Made by a program: the position numbers and the translations under genes
NCBI RefSeq assembly: GCF_016482685.1
Contig: NZ_JACYHF010000005.1
Location: 124,001 to 188,000 of the forward strand
DNA from: Streptomyces sp. DSM 110735
Lineage (GTDB): Bacteria; Actinomycetota; Actinomycetes; Streptomycetales; Streptomycetaceae
Length of the DNA stretch: 64,000 bases
Direction of reading: 5' to 3'
Notes under the pieces: generated by a model
The model's input: the letters and a program-made list of their open reading frames with translations, nothing else
What the model was told of the DNA's origin: nothing
The model's database searches: none
Shown here: positions 17,722-25,573 of the stretch, piece after piece
Position numbering within the stretch: position 1 is the first letter of the stretch
How the letters are laid out: each line of letters starts with the position of its first letter

Positions 17722-18278
17722 ACGCCGACCGGACCGCCCCGCTGGACGTCCGCATCCGCCGGGTCGACCCCGACGTCCCCCTCCCGGCGTACGAGCACCC
17801 CGGAGACGCCGGAGCCGACCTGCGCACCACCGAGCCCCGCGAGCTGAGCCCCGGTGAGCGGGCCGTCCTGCCCACGGGCATCGCGATCGCGCTCCCGGAG
17901 GGGTACGCGGCGTTCGTGCACCCCCGTTCGGGTCTGGCCGCCCGCTGCGGTGTGGCGCTCGTGAACGCTCCCGGGACGGTGGATGCCGGGTACCGTGGAG
18001 AGATCAAGGTGATCGTGGTGAATCTCGATCCGCGCGAGAGCGTGCGGTTCGAACGCTTCGACCGGATTGCCCAACTGGTCGTCCAGCAGGTCGAGAGGGT
18101 CCGCTTCCAGGAGGTCGCGGAACTTCCCGCCTCGGTACGCGCCGAGGGGGGCTTCGGGTCCACCGGAGGTCATGCCTCGGTGGACGACGGGAGCGGCACA
18201 GAGGGTCGGTCCGCCGAGGGCGGTCCGACGGGTGGGAATCGATACGCTTCGGTCGTATCCGACCGGGAAGGACAGTGA
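17718..18278 (+). CDS. dut: Deoxyuridine 5'-triphosphate nucleotidohydrolase (dUTPase)
   Basis: The 186-residue protein carries the five trimeric dUTPase motifs in order: HPGDAGADLRT, HPRSGLAAR, NAPGTVDAGYRGEIKVI (Asp and Tyr contacting the base), RIAQLVVQ and GFGSTGGH, the mobile C-terminal P-loop-like arm. It converts dUTP to dUMP and pyrophosphate. It has about 30 residues beyond the fifth motif, a Gly/Ser-rich extension common in Streptomyces. DUF3710 follows 1 base later. Confidence 0.96.
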   Translation: MNADRTAPLDVRIRRVDPDVPLPAYEHPGDAGADLRTTEPRELSPGERAVLPTGIAIALPEGYAAFVHPRSGLAARCGVALVNAPGTVDAGYRGEIKVIVVNLDPRESVRFERFDRIAQLVVQQVERVRFQEVAELPASVRAEGGFGSTGGHASVDDGSGTEGRSAEGGPTGGNRYASVVSDREGQ

Positions 18279-18279
18279 C

Positions 18280-19032
18280 GTGTTCGGACGTCGCAACAAG
18301 AAGGGTGCCGCCGAGGGCGCGGCCGGCGAGGCCGAGCAGGTCGTCGACAGCGTCGGCACCGAGGCGGACGAAGAGCGTGAGCGCGTGCGGCTCGAGCCCG
18401 AGCCGCGGCCCGACGGGCCCTGGGACTCCACCGAGGTGCGCGACCCGGCCGAGGGCCGTGTCGACCTCGGCGGTCTGTTCGTGCCGGGCGTGGACGGCAT
18501 GGAACTGCGCGTCGAGGTCGCCGGTGACGCGATCGTCGCCGCGACCGTCGTCCTGCGGGACAGCGCCATCCAGCTCCAGGCGTTCGCCGCCCCCAAGCGC
18601 GAGGGCATCTGGGGCGAGGTCCGCGAGGAGATCGCGGGCGGCATCACCCAGCAGGGCGGCATCATCGACGAGGTCGAGGGCCCGCTCGGCTGGGAACTGC
18701 GCGCGCAGGTCCCGGTCCAGTTGCCCGACGGCACCGGCGGCTTCCAGGTCGTCCGCTTCGTCGGCGTGGACGGCCCGCGCTGGTTCCTGCGCGGAGTGAT
18801 CTCCGGCCAGGGCGCGGTGCAGCCGCAGGCCGCGGGGCTCCTTGAGCAGATCTTCCGGGACACGGTCGTGGTCCGCGGCGAGGGTCCGATGGCCCCGCGC
18901 GACCCGATCGTCCTCAAGCTGCCCAACGACGCCCAGATGGTCCCCGAGAACGTCCAGCAGGAGGAGGGCTCCCGCTTCTCCGGCGGCATGGGCCAGCTCC
19001 AGCGCGGCCCGGAGATCACCGAGGTCCGCTGA
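18280..19032 (+). CDS. DUF3710 protein
   Basis: The protein has 250 residues from GTG 18280, 1 base after the dut stop. The N-terminal 45 residues are Lys/Glu-rich and disordered (FGRRNKKGAAEGAAGEAEQV). The rest is the DUF3710 fold with GLFVPGVDGMELRVEV, RSFVGVDGPRWFLRG-type residues near 165-180 and the acidic/Gln-rich end. The dut-DUF3710 pair is conserved in actinobacteria, but the protein's role is not established. Confidence 0.88.
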   Translation: MFGRRNKKGAAEGAAGEAEQVVDSVGTEADEERERVRLEPEPRPDGPWDSTEVRDPAEGRVDLGGLFVPGVDGMELRVEVAGDAIVAATVVLRDSAIQLQAFAAPKREGIWGEVREEIAGGITQQGGIIDEVEGPLGWELRAQVPVQLPDGTGGFQVVRFVGVDGPRWFLRGVISGQGAVQPQAAGLLEQIFRDTVVVRGEGPMAPRDPIVLKLPNDAQMVPENVQQEEGSRFSGGMGQLQRGPEITEVR

Positions 19033-19059
19033 CCGGCGGTACGACCGGTACGACGAGCG

Positions 19060-19091
19060 AGGGGCCGTACTCCCACGGGGGTGCGGCCCCT
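19060..19091 (+). terminator. Terminator after DUF3710 gene
   Basis: AGGGGCCG at 19060-19067 pairs with CGGCCCCT at 19084-19091 and is followed by CCTTCG. Confidence 0.7.
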
Positions 19092-19224
19092 CCTTCGTGC
19101 CCTCGCGGGCGTCAGGGTTGTGTCAAAGCGCCCCGGTCCGGTGGCCCCGCGCCCGCTTTGTCCGCATCGTTGGCCGTAGGGTCGACGCCGGACGGGGAGC
19201 GGTTCACCGGAAGACAATGGGGCC

Positions 19225-21786
19225 ATGGGACGCGGCAAGCTTCGGATCTACCTCGGCGCCGCACCGGGCGTGGGCAAGACCTACGCGATGCTCTCCGAGG
19301 CGCACCGGCGCGTCGAGCGCGGCACCGACTGCGTCGTGGCCCACGTCGAGCACCACGGCAGACCCCGCACCGAGGTCATGCTGCACGGGCTGGAGCGCGT
19401 TCCGGGGCGCGAGCTGGAGCACCGGGGCGCCGTCTTCACCGAGATGGACGTGGACGCCGTACTGCGCCGCGCCCCCGCCGTCGCCCTCGTGGACGAGCTC
19501 GCCCACACCAACGTCCCCGGCTCGCGCAACGCCAAGCGCTGGCAGGACGTGGAGGAACTGCTCGCGGCCGGGATCGACGTGGTCTCCACGGTCAACATCC
19601 AGCACCTGGAGTCGCTGGGCGACGTCGTCGAGTCGATCACCGGGGTGCGCCAGCGCGAGACCGTGCCCGACGAGGTCGTGCGCCGCGCCGACCAGATCGA
19701 GCTGGTCGACATGTCCCCGCAGGCGCTGCGCCGCCGCATGGCGCACGGCAACATCTACCAGCCGGACAAGGTCGACGCCGCTCTCTCCAACTACTTCCGC
19801 CCCGGCAACCTCACCGCCCTGCGCGAGCTGGCGCTGCTGTGGGTGGCCGACCGGGTCGACGAGTACCTCAACGAGTACCGCAGCGAGCACGAGGTCTCCC
19901 GGATCTGGGGCTCGCGCGAGCGCATCGTGGTCGGACTGACCGGCGGACCCGAGGGGCGCACCCTGATCCGCCGTGCCGCCCGGCTCGCGGAGAAGGGCGC
20001 GGGCGGCGAGGTGCTCGCCGTCTACATCGCCCGCAGCGACGGCCTCACCGCCGCCTCCCCGAAGGAGCTGGCCCTCCAGCGCACCCTGGTGGAGGACCTC
20101 GGCGGCACCTTCCACCACGTGGTCGGCGACGACATACCCGCCGCCCTGCTGGACTTCGCGCGCGGTGTCAACGCCACCCAGGTCGTGCTCGGCTCCTCGC
20201 GCCGCAAGACCTGGCAGTACGTCTTCGGACCCGGGGTCGGCGCCACGGTCGCCCGCGAGTCGGGTCCGGACCTGGACGTCCACATCGTCACCCACGAGGC
20301 GGTCGCCCGGGGCCGGGGACTGCCCGTGGCCCGGGGTGCCCGGCTCGGGCGGGGCAGGATCGTCTGGGGCTGGCTGGTGGGCGTCGGCGGTCCGGTGGGG
20401 CTCGCGGTGCTGCTCAACACCGTGGACCTCGGTCTCGCCAACGACATGCTGCTCTTCCTGGCCCTCACGGTCGCCGCCGCGCTGCTCGGCGGACTGCTGC
20501 CCGCGCTCGCCTCGGCCGCCATCGGGTCCTTCCTGCTGAACTACTTCTACACCCCGCCCCTGCACCGCCTCACCGTCGCCGACCCGAAGAACATCGTCGC
20601 GATCGCGATCTTCTTCGGGGTCGGGATGTCCGTCGCCTCCGTGGTGGACCTCGCCGCCCGGCGCACCCACCAGGCGGCCCGGCTGCGCGCCGAGTCGGAG
20701 ATCCTGTCCTTCCTCGCGGGCAACGTCCTGCGCGGCGAGACCGGTCTTGAGGAACTCCTCGAACGGGTCCGGGAGACCTTCGCCATGGAGTCCGCCGCCC
20801 TCCTGGAGCGGGCCAGCGACGTCGACCCCTGGACCTGCCAGGGGCGCGTCGGCGTCGGACCACCGCTGGAGCGGCCCGAGGACGCCGACGTGGACATGCC
20901 GGTCGGGGACCACATGGCGCTCGCGCTCACCGGCCGGGTGCTGCCCGCCGAGGACCGCCGGGTGCTCGCCGCCTTCGCCGCCCAGGCAGCCGTCGTCCTG
21001 GACCGGCGCCGCCTGCAGGCCGAGGCGGACCAGGCGCGCACCCTCGCCGAGGGCAACCGCATCCGCACCGCCCTGCTCGCCGCCGTCAGCCACGACCTGC
21101 GCACCCCGCTCGCGGGAATCAAGGCCGCCGTCTCCTCGCTCCGCTCCGACGACGTCGCCTGGTCCGAGGAGGACCGCGCCGAGCTGCTCGAAGGCATCGA
21201 GGAGGGCGCCGACCGCCTCGACCACCTCGTCGGCAACCTCCTGGACATGTCCCGCCTCCAGACCGGCACCGTCACCCCGCTGATCCGCGAGATCGACGTG
21301 GACGAGGTGGTCCCGATGGCGCTGGTCGGGGTGCCCGAGGACAGCGTCGAGCCGGACGTGCCCGAGACGCTGCCCATGGTCGCCGTCGACCCCGGACTGC
21401 TGGAGCGCTCGGTCGCCAACCTGGTCGAGAACGCCGTCAAGTACAGTCCCCCCGGCCGCCGCGTCCTCGTCGCCGCCAGCGCCCTGGACGACCGGGTCGA
21501 GGTGCGTGTGGTCGACCGGGGTCCCGGCGTCCCCGACGACGCCAAGGAGCGCATCTTCGAGCCCTTCCAGCGCCACGGCGACGCCCCGCGCGGTGCCGGG
21601 GTCGGGCTCGGTCTCGCCGTCGCCCGGGGCTTCGCCGAGGCGATGGGCGGCACGCTGGTCGCCGAGGACACCCCGGGCGGGGGTCTGACCATGGTGCTGA
21701 GCCTGCGCGCGGCGGGGCACGGCACACCGGAGTGCGCGACGGAAGCGGACGCGCACACCACGGAACGAGAAAGGCAGGCCCTATGA
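19225..21786 (+). CDS. kdpD: Turgor/potassium sensor kinase KdpD
   Basis: This 853-residue kinase starts with the KdpD domain, Walker A GAAPGVGKT at residues 11-19 and VDELAHTNVPGSRNAKRWQD. A universal-stress-protein-like domain follows (about 230-360), then four closely packed membrane segments (about 375-475, including LLFLALTVAAALLGGLLPAL), a GAF-like region, and the kinase core with His623 in AVSHDLRTPLAGIK, LVENAVKYSPPGRR and GVGLGLAVARGFAE. The full KdpD architecture is present. No kdpFABC genes are in the window, so the regulated target may be elsewhere or be the nearby potassium genes. The stop overlaps the kdpE start. Confidence 0.94.
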   Translation: MGRGKLRIYLGAAPGVGKTYAMLSEAHRRVERGTDCVVAHVEHHGRPRTEVMLHGLERVPGRELEHRGAVFTEMDVDAVLRRAPAVALVDELAHTNVPGSRNAKRWQDVEELLAAGIDVVSTVNIQHLESLGDVVESITGVRQRETVPDEVVRRADQIELVDMSPQALRRRMAHGNIYQPDKVDAALSNYFRPGNLTALRELALLWVADRVDEYLNEYRSEHEVSRIWGSRERIVVGLTGGPEGRTLIRRAARLAEKGAGGEVLAVYIARSDGLTAASPKELALQRTLVEDLGGTFHHVVGDDIPAALLDFARGVNATQVVLGSSRRKTWQYVFGPGVGATVARESGPDLDVHIVTHEAVARGRGLPVARGARLGRGRIVWGWLVGVGGPVGLAVLLNTVDLGLANDMLLFLALTVAAALLGGLLPALASAAIGSFLLNYFYTPPLHRLTVADPKNIVAIAIFFGVGMSVASVVDLAARRTHQAARLRAESEILSFLAGNVLRGETGLEELLERVRETFAMESAALLERASDVDPWTCQGRVGVGPPLERPEDADVDMPVGDHMALALTGRVLPAEDRRVLAAFAAQAAVVLDRRRLQAEADQARTLAEGNRIRTALLAAVSHDLRTPLAGIKAAVSSLRSDDVAWSEEDRAELLEGIEEGADRLDHLVGNLLDMSRLQTGTVTPLIREIDVDEVVPMALVGVPEDSVEPDVPETLPMVAVDPGLLERSVANLVENAVKYSPPGRRVLVAASALDDRVEVRVVDRGPGVPDDAKERIFEPFQRHGDAPRGAGVGLGLAVARGFAEAMGGTLVAEDTPGGGLTMVLSLRAAGHGTPECATEADAHTTERERQAL

Positions 21787-22463
21787 CCAGGGTGCTGGTG
21801 GTCGACGACGAACCGCAGATCGTGCGGGCCCTCGTGATCAACCTCAAGGCGCGCCAGTACGAGGTGGACTCCGCCGCCGACGGCAGGACCGCCCTCGAAC
21901 TCGCCGCCTCCCGCCACCCCGACGTGGTCGTCCTCGACCTCGGTCTGCCCGACATGGACGGCGTCGAGGTCATCCGCGGCCTGCGCGGCTGGACCCGGGT
22001 GCCCGTCCTGGTCCTCTCCGCCCGCCACTCCTCCGACGAGAAGGTCGAGGCGCTGGACGCGGGCGCCGACGACTACGTCACCAAGCCGTTCGGCATGGAC
22101 GAACTCCTCGCCCGGCTGCGCGCCGCCGTCCGCCGGGCCGAACCCGTCGGCGAGGGCGAGGTGACCACCGTGGAGACCGCGGGCTTCACCGTCGACCTGG
22201 CCGCCAAGAAGGTCAACCGCGCGGGCAAGGACGTACGCCTCACCCCCACCGAGTGGCACCTCCTGGAGGTCCTGGTCCGCAACACCGGACGCCTGGTCGG
22301 CCAGAAGCAGCTCCTGCGCGAGGTGTGGGGACCGTCGTACGGCACGGAGACCAACTACCTGCGCGTCTACATGGCCCAGTTGCGCCGCAAGCTGGAGACC
22401 GACCCGGCGCACCCCCGCCACTTCATCACAGAGCCCGGGATGGGGTACCGCTTCGAGAAGTGA
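21783..22463 (+). CDS. kdpE: Response regulator KdpE
   Basis: The 226-residue OmpR-family regulator overlaps kdpD by ATGA. Receiver features are VVDDEPQIVR, Asp52 in VVVLDLGLPDMDG, VLVLSARHSSDEK and DDYVTKPFGM. The winged helix (about 130-226) ends FITEPGMGYRFEK. Phosphorylated KdpE normally activates kdpFABC at low potassium or high osmolarity. Confidence 0.94.
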   Translation: MTRVLVVDDEPQIVRALVINLKARQYEVDSAADGRTALELAASRHPDVVVLDLGLPDMDGVEVIRGLRGWTRVPVLVLSARHSSDEKVEALDAGADDYVTKPFGMDELLARLRAAVRRAEPVGEGEVTTVETAGFTVDLAAKKVNRAGKDVRLTPTEWHLLEVLVRNTGRLVGQKQLLREVWGPSYGTETNYLRVYMAQLRRKLETDPAHPRHFITEPGMGYRFEK

Positions 22464-22567
22464 CCGGCGCGGTCCGGGACATGGGAGAGCGGGCGGGACG
22501 CGAGGAACGGGGGAGGCGGGGGCGCCACGAGTACGGCCTTGTCGGCCCGCCCCGGTACGCTTCAGAC

Positions 22568-22966
22568 ATGAGTGCCGTTCCTCGATCCGAAAAGCCGGTC
22601 GGCCGGTTCCGCCGCATGCTGGACCGGCTCTCCTCGTCGCAGGAGGACCTGGAGTCGGAGGAGCTGCGGGAGGACGCCGACACGGCGGGCTGCACCCGCA
22701 TCGGCGACTGCCACGACCGGCAGATCGTCACCGTAACTGGTACCTTGCGCACGGTCACCCTGCGCCCGCGCGCCGGAGTCCCAGCCCTGGAGGCGGAGCT
22801 GTTCGACGGCACCGCCGCACTGGACGTGGTGTGGCTCGGCAGGCGCTCCATCACGGGCATAGAACCCGGACGCAGGCTGATCGCATCGGGCCGGATCTCG
22901 ATGAGCCGGGGCCGCCGCGTGCTGTTCAACCCGAAATACGAACTGCGACCCCTCGGACGGGAGTAG
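22568..22966 (+). CDS. OB-fold nucleic-acid-binding protein
   Basis: The 132-residue protein starts at ATG 22568. The N-terminal 45 residues are charged and helical. An OB fold follows: IVTVTGTLRTVTLRPRAG, LEAELFDGTAALDVVWLGRR and RRLIASGRISMSRGRRVLFN. The layout resembles actinobacterial RecG-like OB/tRNA-anti domain proteins that sit next to DUF3159 genes. Its ligand is unknown. The DUF3159 gene starts 3 bases after its stop. Confidence 0.85.
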   Translation: MSAVPRSEKPVGRFRRMLDRLSSSQEDLESEELREDADTAGCTRIGDCHDRQIVTVTGTLRTVTLRPRAGVPALEAELFDGTAALDVVWLGRRSITGIEPGRRLIASGRISMSRGRRVLFNPKYELRPLGRE

Positions 22967-22969
22967 CCG

Positions 22970-23755
22970 GTGACGTCCCTCGACAAGCCGACCCAGGACA
23001 CCGGACAGACACCACCGGACGACGGCCACGACTCGCGTGCGGTGACCGAGGCCGCGCTGTTCGAGGCGTTCGGCGGGATCCGGGGGATGGTCGAGACGGT
23101 CCTGCCCGGACTGCTCTTCGTCACGATCTACACGATCAACAAGGACCTGCACCTCTCCGCGCTCGCCGCGCTGGGCGTGGCGGTCGTGATGCTGATCGTC
23201 CGGCTGCTGCGCCGGGACACCGTCAAGCACGCGTTCAGCGGCGTCTTCGGTGTGGCCTTCGGTGTCGTCTTCGCGATGTTCACGGGCAACGCCAAGGACT
23301 TCTACCTCCCCGGGATGCTCTACACCCTGGGTCTGGCGATCGCCTACATCGTCACCACCCTCGCCGGGGTGCCCCTGATCGGTCTGATGCTCGGCCCGGT
23401 CTTCAAGGAGAACCTCTCCTGGCGCACCCGCAACCCGGGGCGCAAGAAGGCGTACGCCAAGGCCAGTTGGGCGTGGGGTCTGATCCTGCTCGCCAAGTGC
23501 GCGATCCTCTTCCCGCTCTACTGGTGGGCGGACACCACCCAGCTCGGCTGGGTCCTGGTCATCCTGAAGATCCCGCCCTTCCTGCTGGCGGTCTGGCTCA
23601 CCTGGGTCTTCCTCGCGAAGGCGCCGCCGCCGATCGACGTGTTCGCCGAGATGGAGGCCGCCGAGCAGGCGGAGAAGGCGGAGAAGGCGGAGCGGGAGCG
23701 CGCGGCGGCCGAGTCGGGCGAGGCGACCGGCGGACGGCACCGCAGAGGCGCGTAG
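22970..23755 (+). CDS. DUF3159 membrane protein
   Basis: The protein has 261 residues from GTG 22970. After a 30-residue acidic N-terminus come AFGGIRGMVETVLPGLLFVT and six or so hydrophobic segments up to about residue 225, then a charged coiled-coil tail (EAAEQAEKAEKAERERAAAE). This is the DUF3159 family, found in actinobacteria beside OB-fold and TrkA genes. The position between KdpDE and two TrkA genes suggests an osmotic or ion-related role, but that is inference only. Confidence 0.88.
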   Translation: MTSLDKPTQDTGQTPPDDGHDSRAVTEAALFEAFGGIRGMVETVLPGLLFVTIYTINKDLHLSALAALGVAVVMLIVRLLRRDTVKHAFSGVFGVAFGVVFAMFTGNAKDFYLPGMLYTLGLAIAYIVTTLAGVPLIGLMLGPVFKENLSWRTRNPGRKKAYAKASWAWGLILLAKCAILFPLYWWADTTQLGWVLVILKIPPFLLAVWLTWVFLAKAPPPIDVFAEMEAAEQAEKAEKAERERAAAESGEATGGRHRRGA

Positions 23756-23769
23756 CGCATGGAACACGG

Positions 23770-23805
23770 GGAACCCCGGCTACCACCGTTGGTAGCCGGG
23801 GTTCC
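23770..23805. terminator. Perfect 16-bp bidirectional terminator
   Basis: The arms 23770-23785 and 23790-23805 are perfectly complementary around CCGT. It separates the converging DUF3159 and TrkA genes. Confidence 0.88.
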
Positions 23806-23819
23806 TTGCCGTACGGGAC

Positions 23820-24491
23820 TCAGCCCTCTTCCCGCCGTACCGACAGCAGGTCCTCGAGCTGCTCCTCGCGGGCCTGCGCGGCCACGAAGAGGAGTTCGTC
23901 GCCCGGCTCCAGGGAGTCCTCCTTGGACGGCGTCAGCACCCGGGTGCCCCGGATGATCGTGACCAGGGAGGTGTCCTCCGGCCAGGCCACGTCCCCGACC
24001 TGGGTGCCGGCAAGCGCCGACTCCTCCGGCAGGGTCAGCTCGACCAGGTTGGCGTCGCCGTGGCTGAAGCGGAGCAGCCGGACCAGGTCGCCGACGCTCA
24101 CCGCCTCCTCGACCAGGGCGGACATCAGACGCGGGGTGGAGACGGCCACGTCCACGCCCCAGGACTCGTTGAAGAGCCACTCGTTCTTGGGGTTGTTCAC
24201 CCGGGCGACGACGCGCGGGACGCCGTACTCCGTCTTGGCGAGCAGCGAGACCACCAGGTTGACCTTGTCGTCACCGGTCGCGGCGATGACGACGTTGCAG
24301 CGCTGGAGCGCGGCCTCGTCCAGGGAGGTGATCTCGCAGGCGTCGGCAAGCAGCCACTCCGCCTGGGGCACGCGCTCGACCGAGATGGCGGTCGGCGCCT
24401 TGTCGATCAGCAGGACCTCGTGACCGTTCTCCAGCAGCTCGGCCGCGATCGAGCGGCCGACGGCACCGGCACCGGCAATGGCGACCCTCAT
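23820..24491 (-). CDS. TrkA/RCK potassium-uptake protein (CeoC-like)
   Basis: The 223-residue protein begins MRVAIAGAGAVGRSIAAELL, the dinucleotide-binding Rossmann loop, with acidic residue Asp30 in VLLIDKAPT, which would select NAD(H). TrkA-N covers about 1-125 and TrkA-C about 140-220 (ESALAGTQVGDVAWPEDTSL). It overlaps the upstream TrkA gene by one base (TGATG). The two-gene arrangement matches mycobacterial ceoBC, whose products gate a Trk-type potassium channel. Confidence 0.92.
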   Translation of the reverse strand: MRVAIAGAGAVGRSIAAELLENGHEVLLIDKAPTAISVERVPQAEWLLADACEITSLDEAALQRCNVVIAATGDDKVNLVVSLLAKTEYGVPRVVARVNNPKNEWLFNESWGVDVAVSTPRLMSALVEEAVSVGDLVRLLRFSHGDANLVELTLPEESALAGTQVGDVAWPEDTSLVTIIRGTRVLTPSKEDSLEPGDELLFVAAQAREEQLEDLLSVRREEG

Positions 24492-25162
24492 CAGTGACCG
24501 CTCTCCTCTTCGGGTCCCCCGGCGAACGCCGCCTCGACCTTCTCCACGTCGTCCGTGCGCATCATCACGTGCACCAGGTCGCCTTCTTGCAGGACCGTCT
24601 GCGAGGTGGGCAGCACGGCCTCGCCCAGGCGGGTCAGGAACGCCACGCGGACGCCCGTCTCCTCCTGGAGCTTGCTGATCTTGTGGCCCACCCACTTCTC
24701 GGAGGCGTGCACCTCGGCGAGCTGCACCCCACCGGTGGGATCGCGCCACAGCGGCTCGGCGCCGGAGGGCAGCAGACGGCGCAGCATCTGGTCGGCGGTC
24801 CAGCGGACCGTGGCCACCGTCGGGATGCCCAGACGCTGGTAGACCTCGGCCCGGCGGGGGTCGTAGATGCGGGCGGCCACGTTCTCCACCCCGAACATCT
24901 CGCGGGCGACGCGCGCGGAGATGATGTTGGAGTTGTCACCGCTGGAGACGGCGGCGAAGGCGCCCGCCTCCTCGATGCCGGCCTCGCGCAGGGTGTCCTG
25001 GTCGAAGCCGACGCCGGTGACCCGGCGACCGCCGAATCCCGGCCCCAGCCGTCGGAAGGCGGTGGGGTCCCGGTCGATCACCGCGACCGTGTGGCCCTGT
25101 TGCTCCAGGGTCTGCGCGAGCGCGGAACCCACGCGTCCGCAGCCCATGATGACGATGTGCAC
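24491..25162 (-). CDS. TrkA/RCK potassium-uptake protein (CeoB-like)
   Basis: The protein has 223 residues from GTG 25162 (MHIVIMGCGRVGSALAQTLE). An ATG 21 bases further up is possible but adds residues before the Rossmann strand. The NAD site is GCGRVG with Asp at the end of the second strand (VAVIDRDPTAFRRL). The TrkA-C domain ends EEESGH. It pairs with the downstream CeoC-like protein. Both are cytoplasmic regulatory subunits and no TrkH-type channel gene is adjacent; the nearest transporter is the KimA-like permease at 25574, divergent. Confidence 0.92.
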   Translation of the reverse strand: MHIVIMGCGRVGSALAQTLEQQGHTVAVIDRDPTAFRRLGPGFGGRRVTGVGFDQDTLREAGIEEAGAFAAVSSGDNSNIISARVAREMFGVENVAARIYDPRRAEVYQRLGIPTVATVRWTADQMLRRLLPSGAEPLWRDPTGGVQLAEVHASEKWVGHKISKLQEETGVRVAFLTRLGEAVLPTSQTVLQEGDLVHVMMRTDDVEKVEAAFAGGPEEESGH

Positions 25163-25268
25163 GACCGTCCTTCCGGTGTCCAAAAGTTACTGCTCGGCCT
25201 CAGGGTCTCAGACCGACGCCCAAAGCTACACACGCGCGGTCCTCGTGAGGCACCCGCTGGTCACGTGC

Positions 25269-25403
25269 TCACCTGTGCCGCTCGGTGATGCCCGTCACCC
25301 CGGGTTCCCCGCGTCGCGTGATGCTGCGCACGCTGCACCGGGTCAGGATTCCGAGGGCGAGGAGCGCGAGGGTCGCGCCGATCAGTTCCGCGGCCGCGGG
25401 CAT
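25269..25403 (-). CDS. Small single-pass membrane peptide (44 aa)
   Basis: A 44-codon frame starts at ATG 25403 with an excellent ribosome site (GGAGGTCCC) and ends TGA at 25269. The peptide MPAAAELIGATLALLALGIL is one hydrophobic helix, followed by a basic tail (TRCSVRSITRRGEP). It is upstream of and co-directional with the ceoBC-like pair and lies in the gap before the divergent transporter. It may be an accessory peptide of the potassium system, by analogy with KdpF-like small subunits, but no homology is claimed. Confidence 0.55.
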   Translation of the reverse strand: MPAAAELIGATLALLALGILTRCSVRSITRRGEPGVTGITERHR

Positions 25404-25573
25404 GGGACCTCCGAAGGGCGATGAACTGCGACGACGGGCCGGTCTGCCATCTAGGCACGGGGGGCGCGGGGACGACGGAAACCGCGGTTCCGCGCGCCCC
25501 TGATTTCACTCGTGAGGCAGAATGCGTCTTTCGGGTGGGCGGCTGCCTGTTCGAAGCCTTACGATCCTCTGTC

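Noticed and set aside
19204..21756. 850-residue open frame on the minus strand opposite kdpD
   Set aside because: It mirrors kdpD in the GC-rich third-position frame, has low-complexity Arg/Gly/Val/His composition and no ribosome site, while kdpD has clear motifs.
25163..25573. c-di-AMP (ydaO-type) riboswitch before the KimA-like gene
   Set aside because: KimA genes in Bacillus have one, but I could not find the conserved loops in this leader by eye. A covariance-model search would decide it.
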